Source: Muribaculum sp. (GTDB lineage Bacteria > Bacillota > Clostridia > Lachnospirales > Lachnospiraceae). From it: a stretch of 64,000 nt of DNA. The stretch spans positions 62,001-126,000 of the forward strand of contig JAMPGV010000001.1 of the NCBI GenBank assembly GCA_023663735.1, given 5' to 3'. How positions within the stretch are numbered: the first letter of the stretch is position 1; each line of letters opens with the position of its first letter. Positions 52,857 through 61,585 of the stretch are shown one piece after another. A model generated the notes under the pieces. That model made no database searches. It was not told where the DNA came from and saw only the letters and a list, made by a program, of their open reading frames with translations. Made by a program: the position numbers and the translations under genes.

Positions 52857-54047
52857 CTAATCCAGAAACTCGTCCAAATCATACACCGTATTGATCTTGC
52901 CTGAAAGCACGCTGAGCAGCACGGGTTCTCCCGCCCGGTGCGGCTCCAAAGCCTTGATGAGAGTCGGTCTGGAATCGTCTATCTCCGACGCCTTCAAAAT
53001 AGGCTTCATGGAAAACAGCGACTTCACATACGAAAACCCATATTCTTCCCGCAGATACTTGCGGGCCAGAGCGGACATATACTCCCATGCGCTCTCCGGC
53101 TTTGCGGGACAATCGTTGCAGTTGCCCAGAAAACGCCCGGTGCAGTCCCCCTCCTCCACACAGGCAAACTGCGGTGTGGCCTGATAACTGGTCTTGTGGG
53201 GCGTAAACGTCACGGACGTCAGGGAATGATACCCGGTTTTCCCGAAAGGCATAATCGAGAAAAACGGCCCGTCCATCACCGTCAGGCCAATCTCTTTCAG
53301 GCGCTCGTCCACATCACACAGAATGATCTCGCAGAGTTCGTATTTTAAGCCGAAATCCTGCGTTTCCACGCCCTCCACGCACTGGAGTACCTGATTGACG
53401 GAGGCGTAGGTGGCGTTCAGTACAAAGGGAGCCTCGTAAACCTCCTCCCCGCCCTCATGCTCCGCATAGATCTCATAGACGCCGCTCCGGCGCACAATCC
53501 GACTGATCCTGCGCCGGAAACGCAGCGCCACATTGGGCAGTTTCCCAATCTCTTCCAGCAGATAATCCCGCAAAATATGCGCGTCATAGGTGTATTCTTC
53601 CGTCAAAAATGCGCCGTCGCACAGACCCGGTTGAAAATACTGTCCCACCGGCAGATCCATGCAGGGAATGTCCGCGCTTTTGCAGAATTTCCGGAACTCC
53701 TCCGCATCCGTCCACGAAAAATGCGCGGAAGTAGCATAAATCTGCTGAAATTTGTCATGGATGCAGAATCCGTAGTCCTCCACAAAACGCCGGAAATACC
53801 CGGCGGACTTCATGGCCGTAGACAGCGAACGGGGATAATGATACCCCATATGCACTCTGGCCTGATTGATATAAGTGGCTCGCATAAAAGGCGCGGGTTC
53901 TATCTCAAGCACCGTCACCTGCTGCCCTTTTCTCCCGCAATAGAGGGCGGAATAGAGTCCGTAGAGTCCGGCGCCGATAATCAATTTGTCGTTTTGATTG
54001 ATTCTATTGATTCGATTATCACGATTGACACTGTCATTCACATTCAT
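52857..54047 (-). CDS. FAD-dependent oxidoreductase (DAO-like)
   Basis: 396 residues from the ATG at 54047; a TTG two codons earlier is possible. After an Asn/Arg-rich leader (NRDNRINRINQND) comes the dinucleotide fold KLIIGAGLYGLYSALYCGRKG (about 21-40) and VTVLEIEPAPFMRATY. INQARVHMGYHYPRS, PFFSIMPFGKTGYHSLT and a late Cys pair, GNCNDCPAKPESAW, follow. The pattern is that of DAO-type flavoproteins acting on small amines, alcohols or sugar derivatives. It overlaps the DUF6020-like gene by 14 bp and is co-transcribed with GT2 enzymes. A role in oxidising a glycan component is inferred; the substrate is unknown. Confidence 0.82.
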   Translation of the reverse strand: MNVNDSVNRDNRINRINQNDKLIIGAGLYGLYSALYCGRKGQQVTVLEIEPAPFMRATYINQARVHMGYHYPRSLSTAMKSAGYFRRFVEDYGFCIHDKFQQIYATSAHFSWTDAEEFRKFCKSADIPCMDLPVGQYFQPGLCDGAFLTEEYTYDAHILRDYLLEEIGKLPNVALRFRRRISRIVRRSGVYEIYAEHEGGEEVYEAPFVLNATYASVNQVLQCVEGVETQDFGLKYELCEIILCDVDERLKEIGLTVMDGPFFSIMPFGKTGYHSLTSVTFTPHKTSYQATPQFACVEEGDCTGRFLGNCNDCPAKPESAWEYMSALARKYLREEYGFSYVKSLFSMKPILKASEIDDSRPTLIKALEPHRAGEPVLLSVLSGKINTVYDLDEFLD

Positions 54048-55803
54048 CTTCAATTTTCCTGCCGTCTTTCCCGCTCTTTGCTCCCGCCAGCATCATCCAT
54101 GCCATAAAGGGCAGCGCCACCGTCAAGGGATAAATATATCGAAGCTGTACCGTAGGACCCAGAAAGAGGGTCAGATAATAGCCCGCCGCCAGCGCCAGAG
54201 GCACACACCTGTCGTATCGCTTCCGCGCCGCCAGATAAGCCGCGATCCCAAGATACAGCCACAGAACCGTACCCGGCACAAACAGGTACCGCAGAACCGG
54301 AAGCTTCCGATAAGCGTTCTCATCCGCCCATTTTTCCATTCTCTCGTGAAGGCTCTCCCACTTAGAATCCTTGTAAAGCCCCCGGGGATTCAGCTCCTCC
54401 TCCACCCAGCGGGTCTGCACATAGCCAAGCCCCCTGTCAATGCCGTTTTCATTGATGGACGCATGGCTCTCGTCCCCGATATACAGATAACCGGCATTGA
54501 CCGCCAGCGCGGCGTTGATAAAATCGCCGGGATACTCGCACAGCAGATTCAGATAGGTATGCACGAAATCTCCCGTGCGGTAGCGGACCACATAGGTGTT
54601 CGTATGCCGTTTCACGGGATCTGCTATGTCCGGGCGGTATTCCCGGTAGCTCTCATCCAGCAGGAAATCGTCGATCAGCGCCTTGTCCCGCTCCTCCATA
54701 GAATTGTCATCCTCCGCCAGCACTTCCACTCCGCCGTGATAGAGCATACACCGGGCCAGCTGCTGGATGGGCATACTCAGCATCTCCCTGCGGTCTCCCT
54801 GCTCAGCCCCCGTGATCCTAAAAAGCCCCGACAGGAGCAGACTCCCAAGCAGAAGGCTGACCCCGCAGTTGAGCGCCAGTTTCCCCCAGAACCGTCTCGC
54901 CCCCCGCCCAAACACCAGTGCGCACAGCAAGACTGCAAACAACACAAGCATGGCATATCTGCCGTTGTTGCGAAACAGCTGCATCCCGATGGAAGCGGCG
55001 GCAAACAAGACGGCTGACCCGCAAAAGTCCGCATTCCTATTTCTTATCATCTCACACAACGCAAGCATCTGCAACAGGAAAAACAAGCTGAAGAACACAT
55101 CCTTGCTCACGCTGATGCTCATATAATGATGAAAGGGATAAAACATGCCAAAGATCAGAAGCGCCAGACAGTAAATTTTCAAAGCGCCCCGCCTCCGGAG
55201 CAGACAAATCCCCCATGAGACAGCCGCAGCCAGCGCGCTCATCTGCACGAACACCAAGACGGCAAGCCCTGTATTCGCACTGTCAAACACCGCCTCGCCC
55301 AGTTTCATGGCAGCTCCCAACAGCAACGTGTGCGCGATGGGATGATGATCATTGTATGCGCCGCTTACGACCTGTCCTGTCTGCACTGTCACATCATAGG
55401 CGCAGATTCCCGGATAGTAAGCCAGATACCCCGGAAGCCAGCACAGGATCAAAATCGCCGTCCCCAGAAGCCACAGACGCCACGGCGGAAGCTTGCGCCG
55501 CGCAGATCCGCCGCTTTGCCGTTCGCCGCCGGTTCCTGCGCTTTCCCCGCCCGGATGCGCCCGGATGCGTCCCGCCTCCCGCCAAAACCGTTCCGCCTTC
55601 GCGCACAGAACCGGCACAAACCGACCGGCCAGCGCGCAGAACACACCAAGACAGATTCCTCCCGCCGCACAGAAGCACAGGAGTCTCAAAACATAGCTCC
55701 CCGACCACAGGATATTCCCCTGCCCGGCCAGTTCCCTGCCCGTCGCGGTAAAAAAGCAAAACAAAAATCCATAAAACGAAAAGAAGATGCAGTCCCTCTT
55801 CAT
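54034..55803 (-). CDS. Large membrane protein, DUF6020-like
   Basis: 589 residues, about thirteen membrane segments. The key extracellular loop is YYPGICAYDVTVQTGQV then YNDHHPIAHTLLLGAAMK (about 128-165), whose Tyr-Pro-Gly, Asp and His-His-Pro features define DUF6020 proteins in my recollection and resemble GT-C catalytic loops. HHYMSISVSKDVFFSLFFL and RNNGRYAML follow. A long soluble insert (about 355-490) precedes the last four segments. The start overlaps the upstream GT2 stop by ATGA. A lipid-linked-sugar dependent transferase is likely, unproven. Confidence 0.83.
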   Translation of the reverse strand: MKRDCIFFSFYGFLFCFFTATGRELAGQGNILWSGSYVLRLLCFCAAGGICLGVFCALAGRFVPVLCAKAERFWREAGRIRAHPGGESAGTGGERQSGGSARRKLPPWRLWLLGTAILILCWLPGYLAYYPGICAYDVTVQTGQVVSGAYNDHHPIAHTLLLGAAMKLGEAVFDSANTGLAVLVFVQMSALAAAVSWGICLLRRRGALKIYCLALLIFGMFYPFHHYMSISVSKDVFFSLFFLLQMLALCEMIRNRNADFCGSAVLFAAASIGMQLFRNNGRYAMLVLFAVLLCALVFGRGARRFWGKLALNCGVSLLLGSLLLSGLFRITGAEQGDRREMLSMPIQQLARCMLYHGGVEVLAEDDNSMEERDKALIDDFLLDESYREYRPDIADPVKRHTNTYVVRYRTGDFVHTYLNLLCEYPGDFINAALAVNAGYLYIGDESHASINENGIDRGLGYVQTRWVEEELNPRGLYKDSKWESLHERMEKWADENAYRKLPVLRYLFVPGTVLWLYLGIAAYLAARKRYDRCVPLALAAGYYLTLFLGPTVQLRYIYPLTVALPFMAWMMLAGAKSGKDGRKIEDECE

Positions 55804-56735
55804 ACCGCAGTCCTTCTGGCTTCATGTACACAGTTCAGCCGATATTCAAAATCCCTCTTATCCTTGGCAGCCATCACTTCCAGTATCATCCCCGCAAAAA
55901 AGGACAACAGCCCGGCCATCACCATAAATCCGCACACGATCAGCGTGGGGAAGCGCATCACCAGTCCCGTCTCCAGATATTCCAGTCCCACGGGAACAAA
56001 TACCGCCGCCGCCACAATGACCAGAATCAAGCCCAGCAGGCCGAAAAACTGCAGCGGCCTGTAATTCTTGTAGAGCTGCAGCATCTTGCGGATCACCCTT
56101 GCCCCGTCGCTGTAGGTGTTCAGCTTGGAGACGCTGCCCTCAGGCCTGTCCCGGTACTCCACCACCACATTCTCCACCTGCATATTATAATTCACCGCAT
56201 GAATCGTCATCTCCGTCTCAATCTCAAATCCTTTGGAAAACACGGGAAACGTTTTGACAAATTCATAACTGAACGCCCGATAGCCCGTCATGATATCCTT
56301 GATGTCGGACCGGAACAAGCTGTTGATCCCCATCCGCATCAGGCTGTTGCCGAAGTTGTGGAACGGCCGCTTATTTTCCGAAAAATAGGTGGAAGAAAGC
56401 CTGTCCCCCACCACCATATCCGCTCCGTGGCAAAGTACCAGATCCACCATCTCTCCCGCGCATTCTAACGGATAAGTGTCGTCCCCGTCGATCATCAGAT
56501 AACACTCCGCATTGATCTCCCGAAACATCCTGCGCATAACATTTCCCTTGCCCTGTTTATATTCGTTGCGCACAACGGCGCCGCACTCCTCGGCAATCTG
56601 CGCCGTCCGGTCCGTGGAATTGTTATTATAGACGTAGACGACCGCCTCCGGCAACGCCCGGCGGACGTCCGCAACCACCTTGCCAATGGTCTTCTCCTCA
56701 TTGTAGCAGGGTATCAATACCGCAATTTTATCCAT
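55800..56735 (-). CDS. GT2 polyprenyl-phosphate sugar transferase (GtrB-like)
   Basis: 311 residues from the ATG at 56735 (GAGGG upstream). GT-A motifs: IAVLIPCYNEEKTIGKVV, VYNNNSTDRTAQIAEE, YKQGKGNVMRRMFREI and the metal site LMIDGDDTYPLECAGEM (about 80-96). The DIMTGYRAFSYEFVKTFP block and two C-terminal membrane segments (about 240-262, 272-298) fit undecaprenyl-phosphate sugar synthases. First gene of the operon reading left to 45849; a TGATAAAAT extended -10 lies at 56788-56783. It is the third GtrB-like enzyme of the window. Confidence 0.92.
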   Translation of the reverse strand: MDKIAVLIPCYNEEKTIGKVVADVRRALPEAVVYVYNNNSTDRTAQIAEECGAVVRNEYKQGKGNVMRRMFREINAECYLMIDGDDTYPLECAGEMVDLVLCHGADMVVGDRLSSTYFSENKRPFHNFGNSLMRMGINSLFRSDIKDIMTGYRAFSYEFVKTFPVFSKGFEIETEMTIHAVNYNMQVENVVVEYRDRPEGSVSKLNTYSDGARVIRKMLQLYKNYRPLQFFGLLGLILVIVAAAVFVPVGLEYLETGLVMRFPTLIVCGFMVMAGLLSFFAGMILEVMAAKDKRDFEYRLNCVHEARRTAV

Positions 56736-56782
56736 AGTCCCTCTTTTCCGTCTTCCTTCCATTCTTTTCATGCGTTACCATT

Positions 56783-56788
56783 ATTTTA
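56783..56788 (-). promoter_or_regulatory. Extended -10 for the GT2 operon
   Basis: TAAAAT on the minus strand with TGA just before it; no good -35 at 16-18 bp. About 48 bp before the ATG at 56735. Divergent from the element at 56836-56841. Confidence 0.45.
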
Positions 56789-56835
56789 TCACGATTATTC
56801 TTTTCCAACCACTGTTTTTATGAATTATCTTATGT

Positions 56836-56841
56836 TATAAT
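56836..56841 (+). promoter_or_regulatory. Extended -10 upstream of the 56869 gene
   Basis: Perfect TATAAT with TGT before it (TGTTATAAT), -35 weak. Only 28 bp before the GTG start, giving a short leader that carries GAGGTGG. Confidence 0.55.
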
Positions 56842-56868
56842 GATTCAAACTTCTGCGAGGTGGAACAA

Positions 56869-58575
56869 GTGAGACAACTTCCGGATAAATTCTATCGTTT
56901 TTCCTGCAATTTCATACAGGTTCTGACGCTGGCTTTCACCGGACTGCTCTTCGTCTCCGGCTTTCTCTTCACCTGCTATGCGGACGACATGACCAGCCAA
57001 CAGGTGCGCACCGCGGTGGACAATCCGCTTTTGACGCTTCCGGGTACGGCTCTGCTTCTGCTGTTTTTGATCTTTTGCTGCCGGCTGGCCGCCCCCGCTG
57101 CGGCCTCTCCTGATTCCGAGTCGCCGGCCGCCCAGAGAATTTCCGCCAAAAGAAAACGAATCCTGCTCGCGCTAGTTCTTGGATGGATCGTCCTGCTGGG
57201 CGGTATACTGATTCTCTTCGGCCGGACGGCTCCCGCCGCGGACGCGTGGTCCGTGTATTCCGCCGCGGCAAGCCTCTCCGAGGGAGACGCTTCGGTGATC
57301 CACCCCACGGACTCGTATCTGTCCTACTATCCCCAGCAGGTGGGACTGCTCGCCTTCTTCGAGCTGTTGATCCGCCTGTGGAAACTGCTTCCCACCGATC
57401 TGCAGGCCTATCACTTTATCAAATGTCTCTATGTAGTATTGACCTGTGTCATCGTTTTTTATCAGTATGCCGCCGTCCGGCTGCTGTGGCGGGACGACCG
57501 GACGGAATGCGCCTATCTGGTCATGGCGGGCGCAAATCTGCCGCTGATTCTGTACAGTTCTTTCGTGTATGGGGAGATTCCCTCCTTTGCCGCCCTGTCC
57601 GTGGGCGTCTATTATCTGCTCCGCATCCTATGCCCCGGCGCTGCCGAAGGCGGCGCGTCGGACGATGGAACTGCACGCAAACACGGAATGTCCCGGCGAG
57701 AAATCCTCTGGGGAGCGGTGAGCGTCCTCTCGCTGGCGATCTCGGTAATGCTCCGCAAAAATTCCCTTGTCATACTCATCGCCGTGCTGATCGTGACGGT
57801 GTTGGAAGGCATGAAACGCAGACGGAAAGACCTGCTTGTTCTGGCGGCATTGTGCGCCGCGCTCTCCCTGACGATTCTGCCCGCCACGCAGAAAATGTAT
57901 GAACTGCGCGCCGGAAACACCCTGCGTTCCGGCGTCCCCGCCATGTCTTATTTTGCCATGGGTATGCAGGAGTCTTCCAGAGGAAACGGCTGGTACAACG
58001 GCTTTAATTTCGACACTTATCAAGAGAGCGGAATGGACACGGACGCCGCTGCGGACGCAAGCAGACAGGTGATCGCCGAACGCATCTCCTATTTCCGGGA
58101 ACACCCGGACTATGCGCTGTCCTTTTATCTGGGCAAATTTCTCTCCCAGTGGGCGGACGGCACCTACGCCAGCCGTCAGGCGACCCTCGCCACGCTGGGC
58201 GAACGGCACCCCCTTGTGGAATCCGTGTACACGGGAAAAGTCGGATCGTTCTATATCGGCTGGTGCAATCTCTATCAAAATCTCCTCTATCTGGGATGCT
58301 TTCTGGGCATTTTCACCGCCCTGCTGCGCGGCAGGACGCCCGCCCTCTACACCCGGATCGGCTTGATCGGCGCTTTCGGCGGCTTCCTGTTCCACATGAT
58401 CTGGGAAGCCAACGCGCGCTATATCTTTCTCTACGGGCTGCTGCTCCTGCCCTATGCGGCTCGGGGCATCGCCGGACTCAGCAGGATCAGTAATACATTC
58501 CTCCCCGGAAAATCCCATAGAAATAATACAGACCACAGACAAGATGCCACGCAAAAGCCGCCCACTGCAGCGTGA
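56869..58575 (+). CDS. GT-C-like membrane glycosyltransferase (GT39-type)
   Basis: 568 residues from the GTG at 56869 (GAGGTGG five bases upstream; an earlier GTG at 56860 is part of that site). About twelve membrane segments. The first long extracellular loop holds APAADAWSVYSAAASLSEGD then SYLSYYPQQVGLLAFFELL (about 122-165). The Asp and Tyr-Tyr-Pro positions resemble PMT/GT39 enzymes common in Clostridia. RKNSLVILIAVL and GNGWYNGFNFDTYQESG mark later loops. Its last 89 bases overlap the 3' end of the convergent gene at 58487-59791, so the C-terminal tail (about 539-568) is coded opposite another protein. Confidence 0.8.
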   Translation: MRQLPDKFYRFSCNFIQVLTLAFTGLLFVSGFLFTCYADDMTSQQVRTAVDNPLLTLPGTALLLLFLIFCCRLAAPAAASPDSESPAAQRISAKRKRILLALVLGWIVLLGGILILFGRTAPAADAWSVYSAAASLSEGDASVIHPTDSYLSYYPQQVGLLAFFELLIRLWKLLPTDLQAYHFIKCLYVVLTCVIVFYQYAAVRLLWRDDRTECAYLVMAGANLPLILYSSFVYGEIPSFAALSVGVYYLLRILCPGAAEGGASDDGTARKHGMSRREILWGAVSVLSLAISVMLRKNSLVILIAVLIVTVLEGMKRRRKDLLVLAALCAALSLTILPATQKMYELRAGNTLRSGVPAMSYFAMGMQESSRGNGWYNGFNFDTYQESGMDTDAAADASRQVIAERISYFREHPDYALSFYLGKFLSQWADGTYASRQATLATLGERHPLVESVYTGKVGSFYIGWCNLYQNLLYLGCFLGIFTALLRGRTPALYTRIGLIGAFGGFLFHMIWEANARYIFLYGLLLLPYAARGIAGLSRISNTFLPGKSHRNNTDHRQDATQKPPTAA

Positions 58576-59791
58576 GAAGCCCCTTTCTCTTCCCCGCGGC
58601 AGTCGCCCGCAGCAGCAATGCCACAGACCCGAAAAATGCAAAGAAAATGCCGTACATGTATCCCCATGAGAAATTAAAATCCGGCGCACGGAATCCCTTC
58701 TCGTAAAGGAAGAACGCCATGACGAAACTCATAAGCCAGACTTGCCAGGAGAGCCGGTACAGCGTATCGCCCTTCCATTCTTTATAATTCAGCAGAAGCA
58801 CCAGAATCGGAAATCCCGCCGCCAGTCCCACGGCCAGCGGAATGTTGTCACAGTAGAGGCTCCAGATGCTCCCCAGACAAAATCCGATGCCGCCCTCCTC
58901 CCCCGCATCCGGCACAAACACGCCCCTGTATTGATAGAGCAGATCCGCAAACGTGGGCAGAAAAGCCACTCCCAGACAAATCGTATGCTTCAGATTCCCA
59001 AACTTTGACCGAAACAGCCGATACAGCATAATCAGCCCCGCCGCGCCCACCAGCACGATCGTAAAGCTGGGTTTCGTCATCGTGGCAAGCAGCAGGAAGA
59101 GCGAAAAGCAGATATAGTCCCGTGCGCTCCCGCCTTGCTCATAGGTGTCGAGGAGCTTGGCATACCACAAGAATGCCAGAATGGCGAAGGGCCGTGCCGC
59201 CATATAGGTGGCGTTGTGAAAAGGATTGGCCGTGAACACGCCCAGATAGTTGTATTTGATGCCGGGCAGATACAGCCCTGTGGGCGGATACACCATGGAG
59301 ACGAAAAACAGCCCCACCGCCGCCAGACTCACCCCGCACTTAAGCAGCCGTCTCCGCCCGCCGGACACCTCCGCACAGTGTTCCAGCGTCAGGGCATTCA
59401 ACGCCGCCTTCGTGACCACTGCTGCCAATCCGTTCAAGAGAACCGTCGCCAACGCCACGGAAGTCTCCGGATCCGCAAAGAGATGGAACAGCGCCGCCAG
59501 CTTAAAAAAGACCGGATAGGGAAAACTGTAACCGCTGTCCAGTCCCTGCATCTCCAGAATATAGGCCTTCATGTCGGAGTGATACAGGCCGCTCCCCAGC
59601 ATACTCTCCACACATTGTCTGTAAAAAAGCGTGTAGGTCACATACAGCATCCCCGCGAACAGCAGGACAAAGAGACCGTAATCGAGGATTTTGTCCCATT
59701 GTCCAACCCCGGACTGCCCCGAATATGCCTTCTCTAAATGCAATTTTTTCACTTGTTTGGTTTCCGCACTTTTGAATTGCTTTTTATTCAT
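58487..59791 (-). CDS. Polytopic membrane protein of unknown function
   Basis: 434 residues from the ATG at 59791 (AGGTG three bases upstream; GTG two codons before is alternative). A Lys-rich N-terminus of about 35 residues leads into about eleven membrane segments. The loop GSGLYHSDMKAYILEMQGLD (about 68-87) and YSFPYPVFFKLAALFHLF, then YPPTGLYLPGIKYNYLG, resemble the first and second extracellular loops of GT-C enzymes, but no named family is certain. Single gene between a low-complexity leader with element C upstream and the convergent GT-C gene. The C-terminal 28 codons overlap that gene. Confidence 0.75.
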   Translation of the reverse strand: MNKKQFKSAETKQVKKLHLEKAYSGQSGVGQWDKILDYGLFVLLFAGMLYVTYTLFYRQCVESMLGSGLYHSDMKAYILEMQGLDSGYSFPYPVFFKLAALFHLFADPETSVALATVLLNGLAAVVTKAALNALTLEHCAEVSGGRRRLLKCGVSLAAVGLFFVSMVYPPTGLYLPGIKYNYLGVFTANPFHNATYMAARPFAILAFLWYAKLLDTYEQGGSARDYICFSLFLLLATMTKPSFTIVLVGAAGLIMLYRLFRSKFGNLKHTICLGVAFLPTFADLLYQYRGVFVPDAGEEGGIGFCLGSIWSLYCDNIPLAVGLAAGFPILVLLLNYKEWKGDTLYRLSWQVWLMSFVMAFFLYEKGFRAPDFNFSWGYMYGIFFAFFGSVALLLRATAAGKRKGLLTLQWAAFAWHLVCGLYYFYGIFRGGMYY

Positions 59792-59827
59792 TTTCACCTA
59801 TCTCTTCTATCCATTCCTAATCTGAAT

Positions 59828-59900
59828 TTCTAATCCCCTTATCTTATTTCTTATCTTGTTTCTTACATCCTGTTTCTTATCTTCTTATTCTTTATCTTCA
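59828..59900. repeat. T/C-rich degenerate repeat in the leader of the 58487-59791 gene
   Basis: Units close to TTTCTTATCTTG are repeated with drift on the plus strand (purine-rich in the message). It is followed by a 27-base block (59898-59924) that recurs exactly at 60224-60250. The 636 bp between this gene and the AraC gene holds this tract, elements C and D and nothing coding. Confidence 0.55.
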
Positions 59901-59935
59901 AGCATTTCCAAACCTCTCATTTCGTACAACGAATT

Positions 59936-60141
59936 TAGGCGTTTGTGAAACACTCTAATTTACAAAGAGTCATTGTGCAAATTGCACATTCAACGCAGAC
60001 CCGCTTTCGCTCCCACCTCACCGCAGCGGCATATAAGATGCTAAAATACAGCATCTAAGTGCCGGCGGTTCGCTAGGGTCTGCTTATGAATATACAATCT
60101 GCACAATTCGGATTCCGAAAAATGCAGTTTTGCAAACGTCT
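59936..60141 (+). repeat. Palindromic interspersed element, copy C (short form, 206 bp)
   Basis: Same length and orientation as copy B. Left end TAGGCGTTTGTGAAACACT, right end AGTTTTGCAAACGTCT. Nested stems are ACCGC/GCGGT (60020-60024 with 60065-60069), GGCAT/GTGCC (60028-60032 with 60059-60063, one G-T pair) and GATGCT/AGCATC (60037-60055, loop AAAATAC). Relative to copy B the outer and inner stems have changed on both sides, so pairing is retained. Confidence 0.85.
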
Positions 60142-60245
60142 GCGCAATGACACTCTCACAATGACCCTCTCACAATACCAGCCTTTCGCAACCACATAGT
60201 CTCTATCCTCTTATCCTTGATCCTCAAGCATTTCCAAACCTCTCA

Positions 60246-60400
60246 TTTCGCAAAACGAATTGGGCAGATTGCCTGTTCCACAAGCAGACTCTTGAAAAAC
60301 GCTGGTACTTAGATGCTGTTCTTTAGCATCTTATGTACCACTGCGTTTTTCACGAAGCGAAAGCGGGTCTGCGGTGGAAGATGCAATCTGCACAATGACA
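60246..60400 (-). repeat. Palindromic interspersed element, copy D (diverged, inverted)
   Basis: Reverse orientation to copy C, about 105 bp away. Outer arms 60259-60279 and 60376-60396 pair in part. Nested stems: GAAAAACGC/GCGTTTTTC (60294-60302 with 60343-60351), GGTAC/GTACC (60304-60308 with 60335-60339) and AGATGCT/AGCATCT (60311-60331). The GGTAC stem replaces GGCAC of copy B by a double change. Confidence 0.78.
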
Positions 60401-60427
60401 CTCTGCGCAATGACCCTTTCCCCGCCT

Positions 60428-61312
60428 TTACCACATGCGCCTGAACTGTCCCGGCGTCACGCCCTCCACCTTTTTAAACATTCTCGCAAAATAATTGGCG
60501 TCCCGCATTCCGCATTCCTGTGCAATCTCCTCCACGGGCTTATCCGTAAACCGTAGGTTCTGCTTCGCTTTCGTAATACGCACCTGTAGAAGGTATTCCG
60601 TGACGGATCCGCCGAACTGTTCTTTGAAAATGCGGGTCAAATAAAATTTATTGATAAAAAAACGTCCGGAGAGCTGATCCAGCGTAATCTTTTCATTGTA
60701 GTGCGCATCCAGATATTCCTTTACCGCCTGTAAATTCTGCCGCTTGGCCGCGTGCTTTGTCCGTTCCGCCCCTCTGATCTCATCCTGCTTAGGTATATTC
60801 CGGCTCTGCTCCATAAGCAGAGCCAGCAGCGCGGTTAATTTCGCATAAATCTGCATATCCTTACTGTTAAGATTGGAAGCGGCCATATCATAAATTTCAT
60901 CTAAGATCTCCTCAAAGCAATTCCCATCCACCGGCGCGAAGACACAGCATCCTCCCCGCTCCACATATTTTTCATAGATGCCGCCCATGTTCGGCCCATA
61001 AAAATGAACCCACTTTAAACGCCATAAAACCTCGGAACTGCTGTGGGCATACACCCGATGGCAGTCCACAAACACACAGTCCCCCTGTCTGAGTTGATAA
61101 ACCGTCCCCTCATATTCCAGCGCGCCTTCTCCCTCCAGCACCATAAAAAAGAGGTAGGAGGATAAGTTCTGCCGTCTGCTGGTATGGGGCCGCTGGGCGC
61201 ACAGTTCTCCCGCCTCCTGCAGATGAATCAGATTGGCCTTGGCAAAATCCGACGGCGTGTAGATGATGCGGTTCGATTTTACCAGCGTTCCGTCAAAAAG
61301 CATGGGATCCAT
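60428..61312 (-). CDS. AraC family transcriptional regulator
   Basis: 294 residues. The N-terminal cupin-type sensor (about 20-165) has SSYLFFMVLEGEGALEYEG and LRQGDCVFVDCHRVYAH. The C-terminal double helix-turn-helix (about 195-292) reads VKEYLDAHYNEKITLDQLSG, FFINKFYLTRIFKEQFG, ITKAKQNLRFTDKPVEEIAQ and GMRDANYFARMFKKVEGVTP. Members of this layout usually sense a sugar. Its neighbours are elements D and E and the divergent gmd operon, which it may regulate. The leader contains an 8-bp tandem repeat; the ribosome site is weak. Confidence 0.9.
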   Translation of the reverse strand: MDPMLFDGTLVKSNRIIYTPSDFAKANLIHLQEAGELCAQRPHTSRRQNLSSYLFFMVLEGEGALEYEGTVYQLRQGDCVFVDCHRVYAHSSSEVLWRLKWVHFYGPNMGGIYEKYVERGGCCVFAPVDGNCFEEILDEIYDMAASNLNSKDMQIYAKLTALLALLMEQSRNIPKQDEIRGAERTKHAAKRQNLQAVKEYLDAHYNEKITLDQLSGRFFINKFYLTRIFKEQFGGSVTEYLLQVRITKAKQNLRFTDKPVEEIAQECGMRDANYFARMFKKVEGVTPGQFRRMW

Positions 61313-61328
61313 GTCGTCATCCGCCTTT

Positions 61329-61382
61329 CTATGCTGCTATGCTGCCATGCTGCTATGCCAGCTATGTTATGCTATTATGCTG
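61329..61382. repeat. 8-bp tandem repeat (CTATGCTG) in the AraC leader
   Basis: CTATGCTG and close variants recur about seven times directly upstream of the AraC ATG (61312). It lies within the message if transcription starts near 61464. The region 61313-61888 holds this tract, a promoter, element E and the gmd promoter, with no gene. Confidence 0.7.
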
Positions 61383-61470
61383 GCGACGCTATACCGTTAT
61401 GTCATCCCCACTATGTCGCACTGTACCTTGCAATGCGGCACAGGATACGATACATTCCTTTTGTACAGAG

Positions 61471-61476
61471 AGTATA
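61471..61476 (-). promoter_or_regulatory. Extended -10 for the AraC gene
   Basis: TATACT preceded by TGA on the minus strand; TTGACT lies only 7 bp upstream, so the -35 is not in register. Tentative. Confidence 0.35.
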
Positions 61477-61585
61477 TCACAAAAGTCAATATAATGCTAG
61501 CAATTCTCAAAATATGCCCTTTCCATGAGCAGATTAATTTGTAAAATATTCCTTAGCATCTGCTTTAATGAACTCTAGCAGACTC

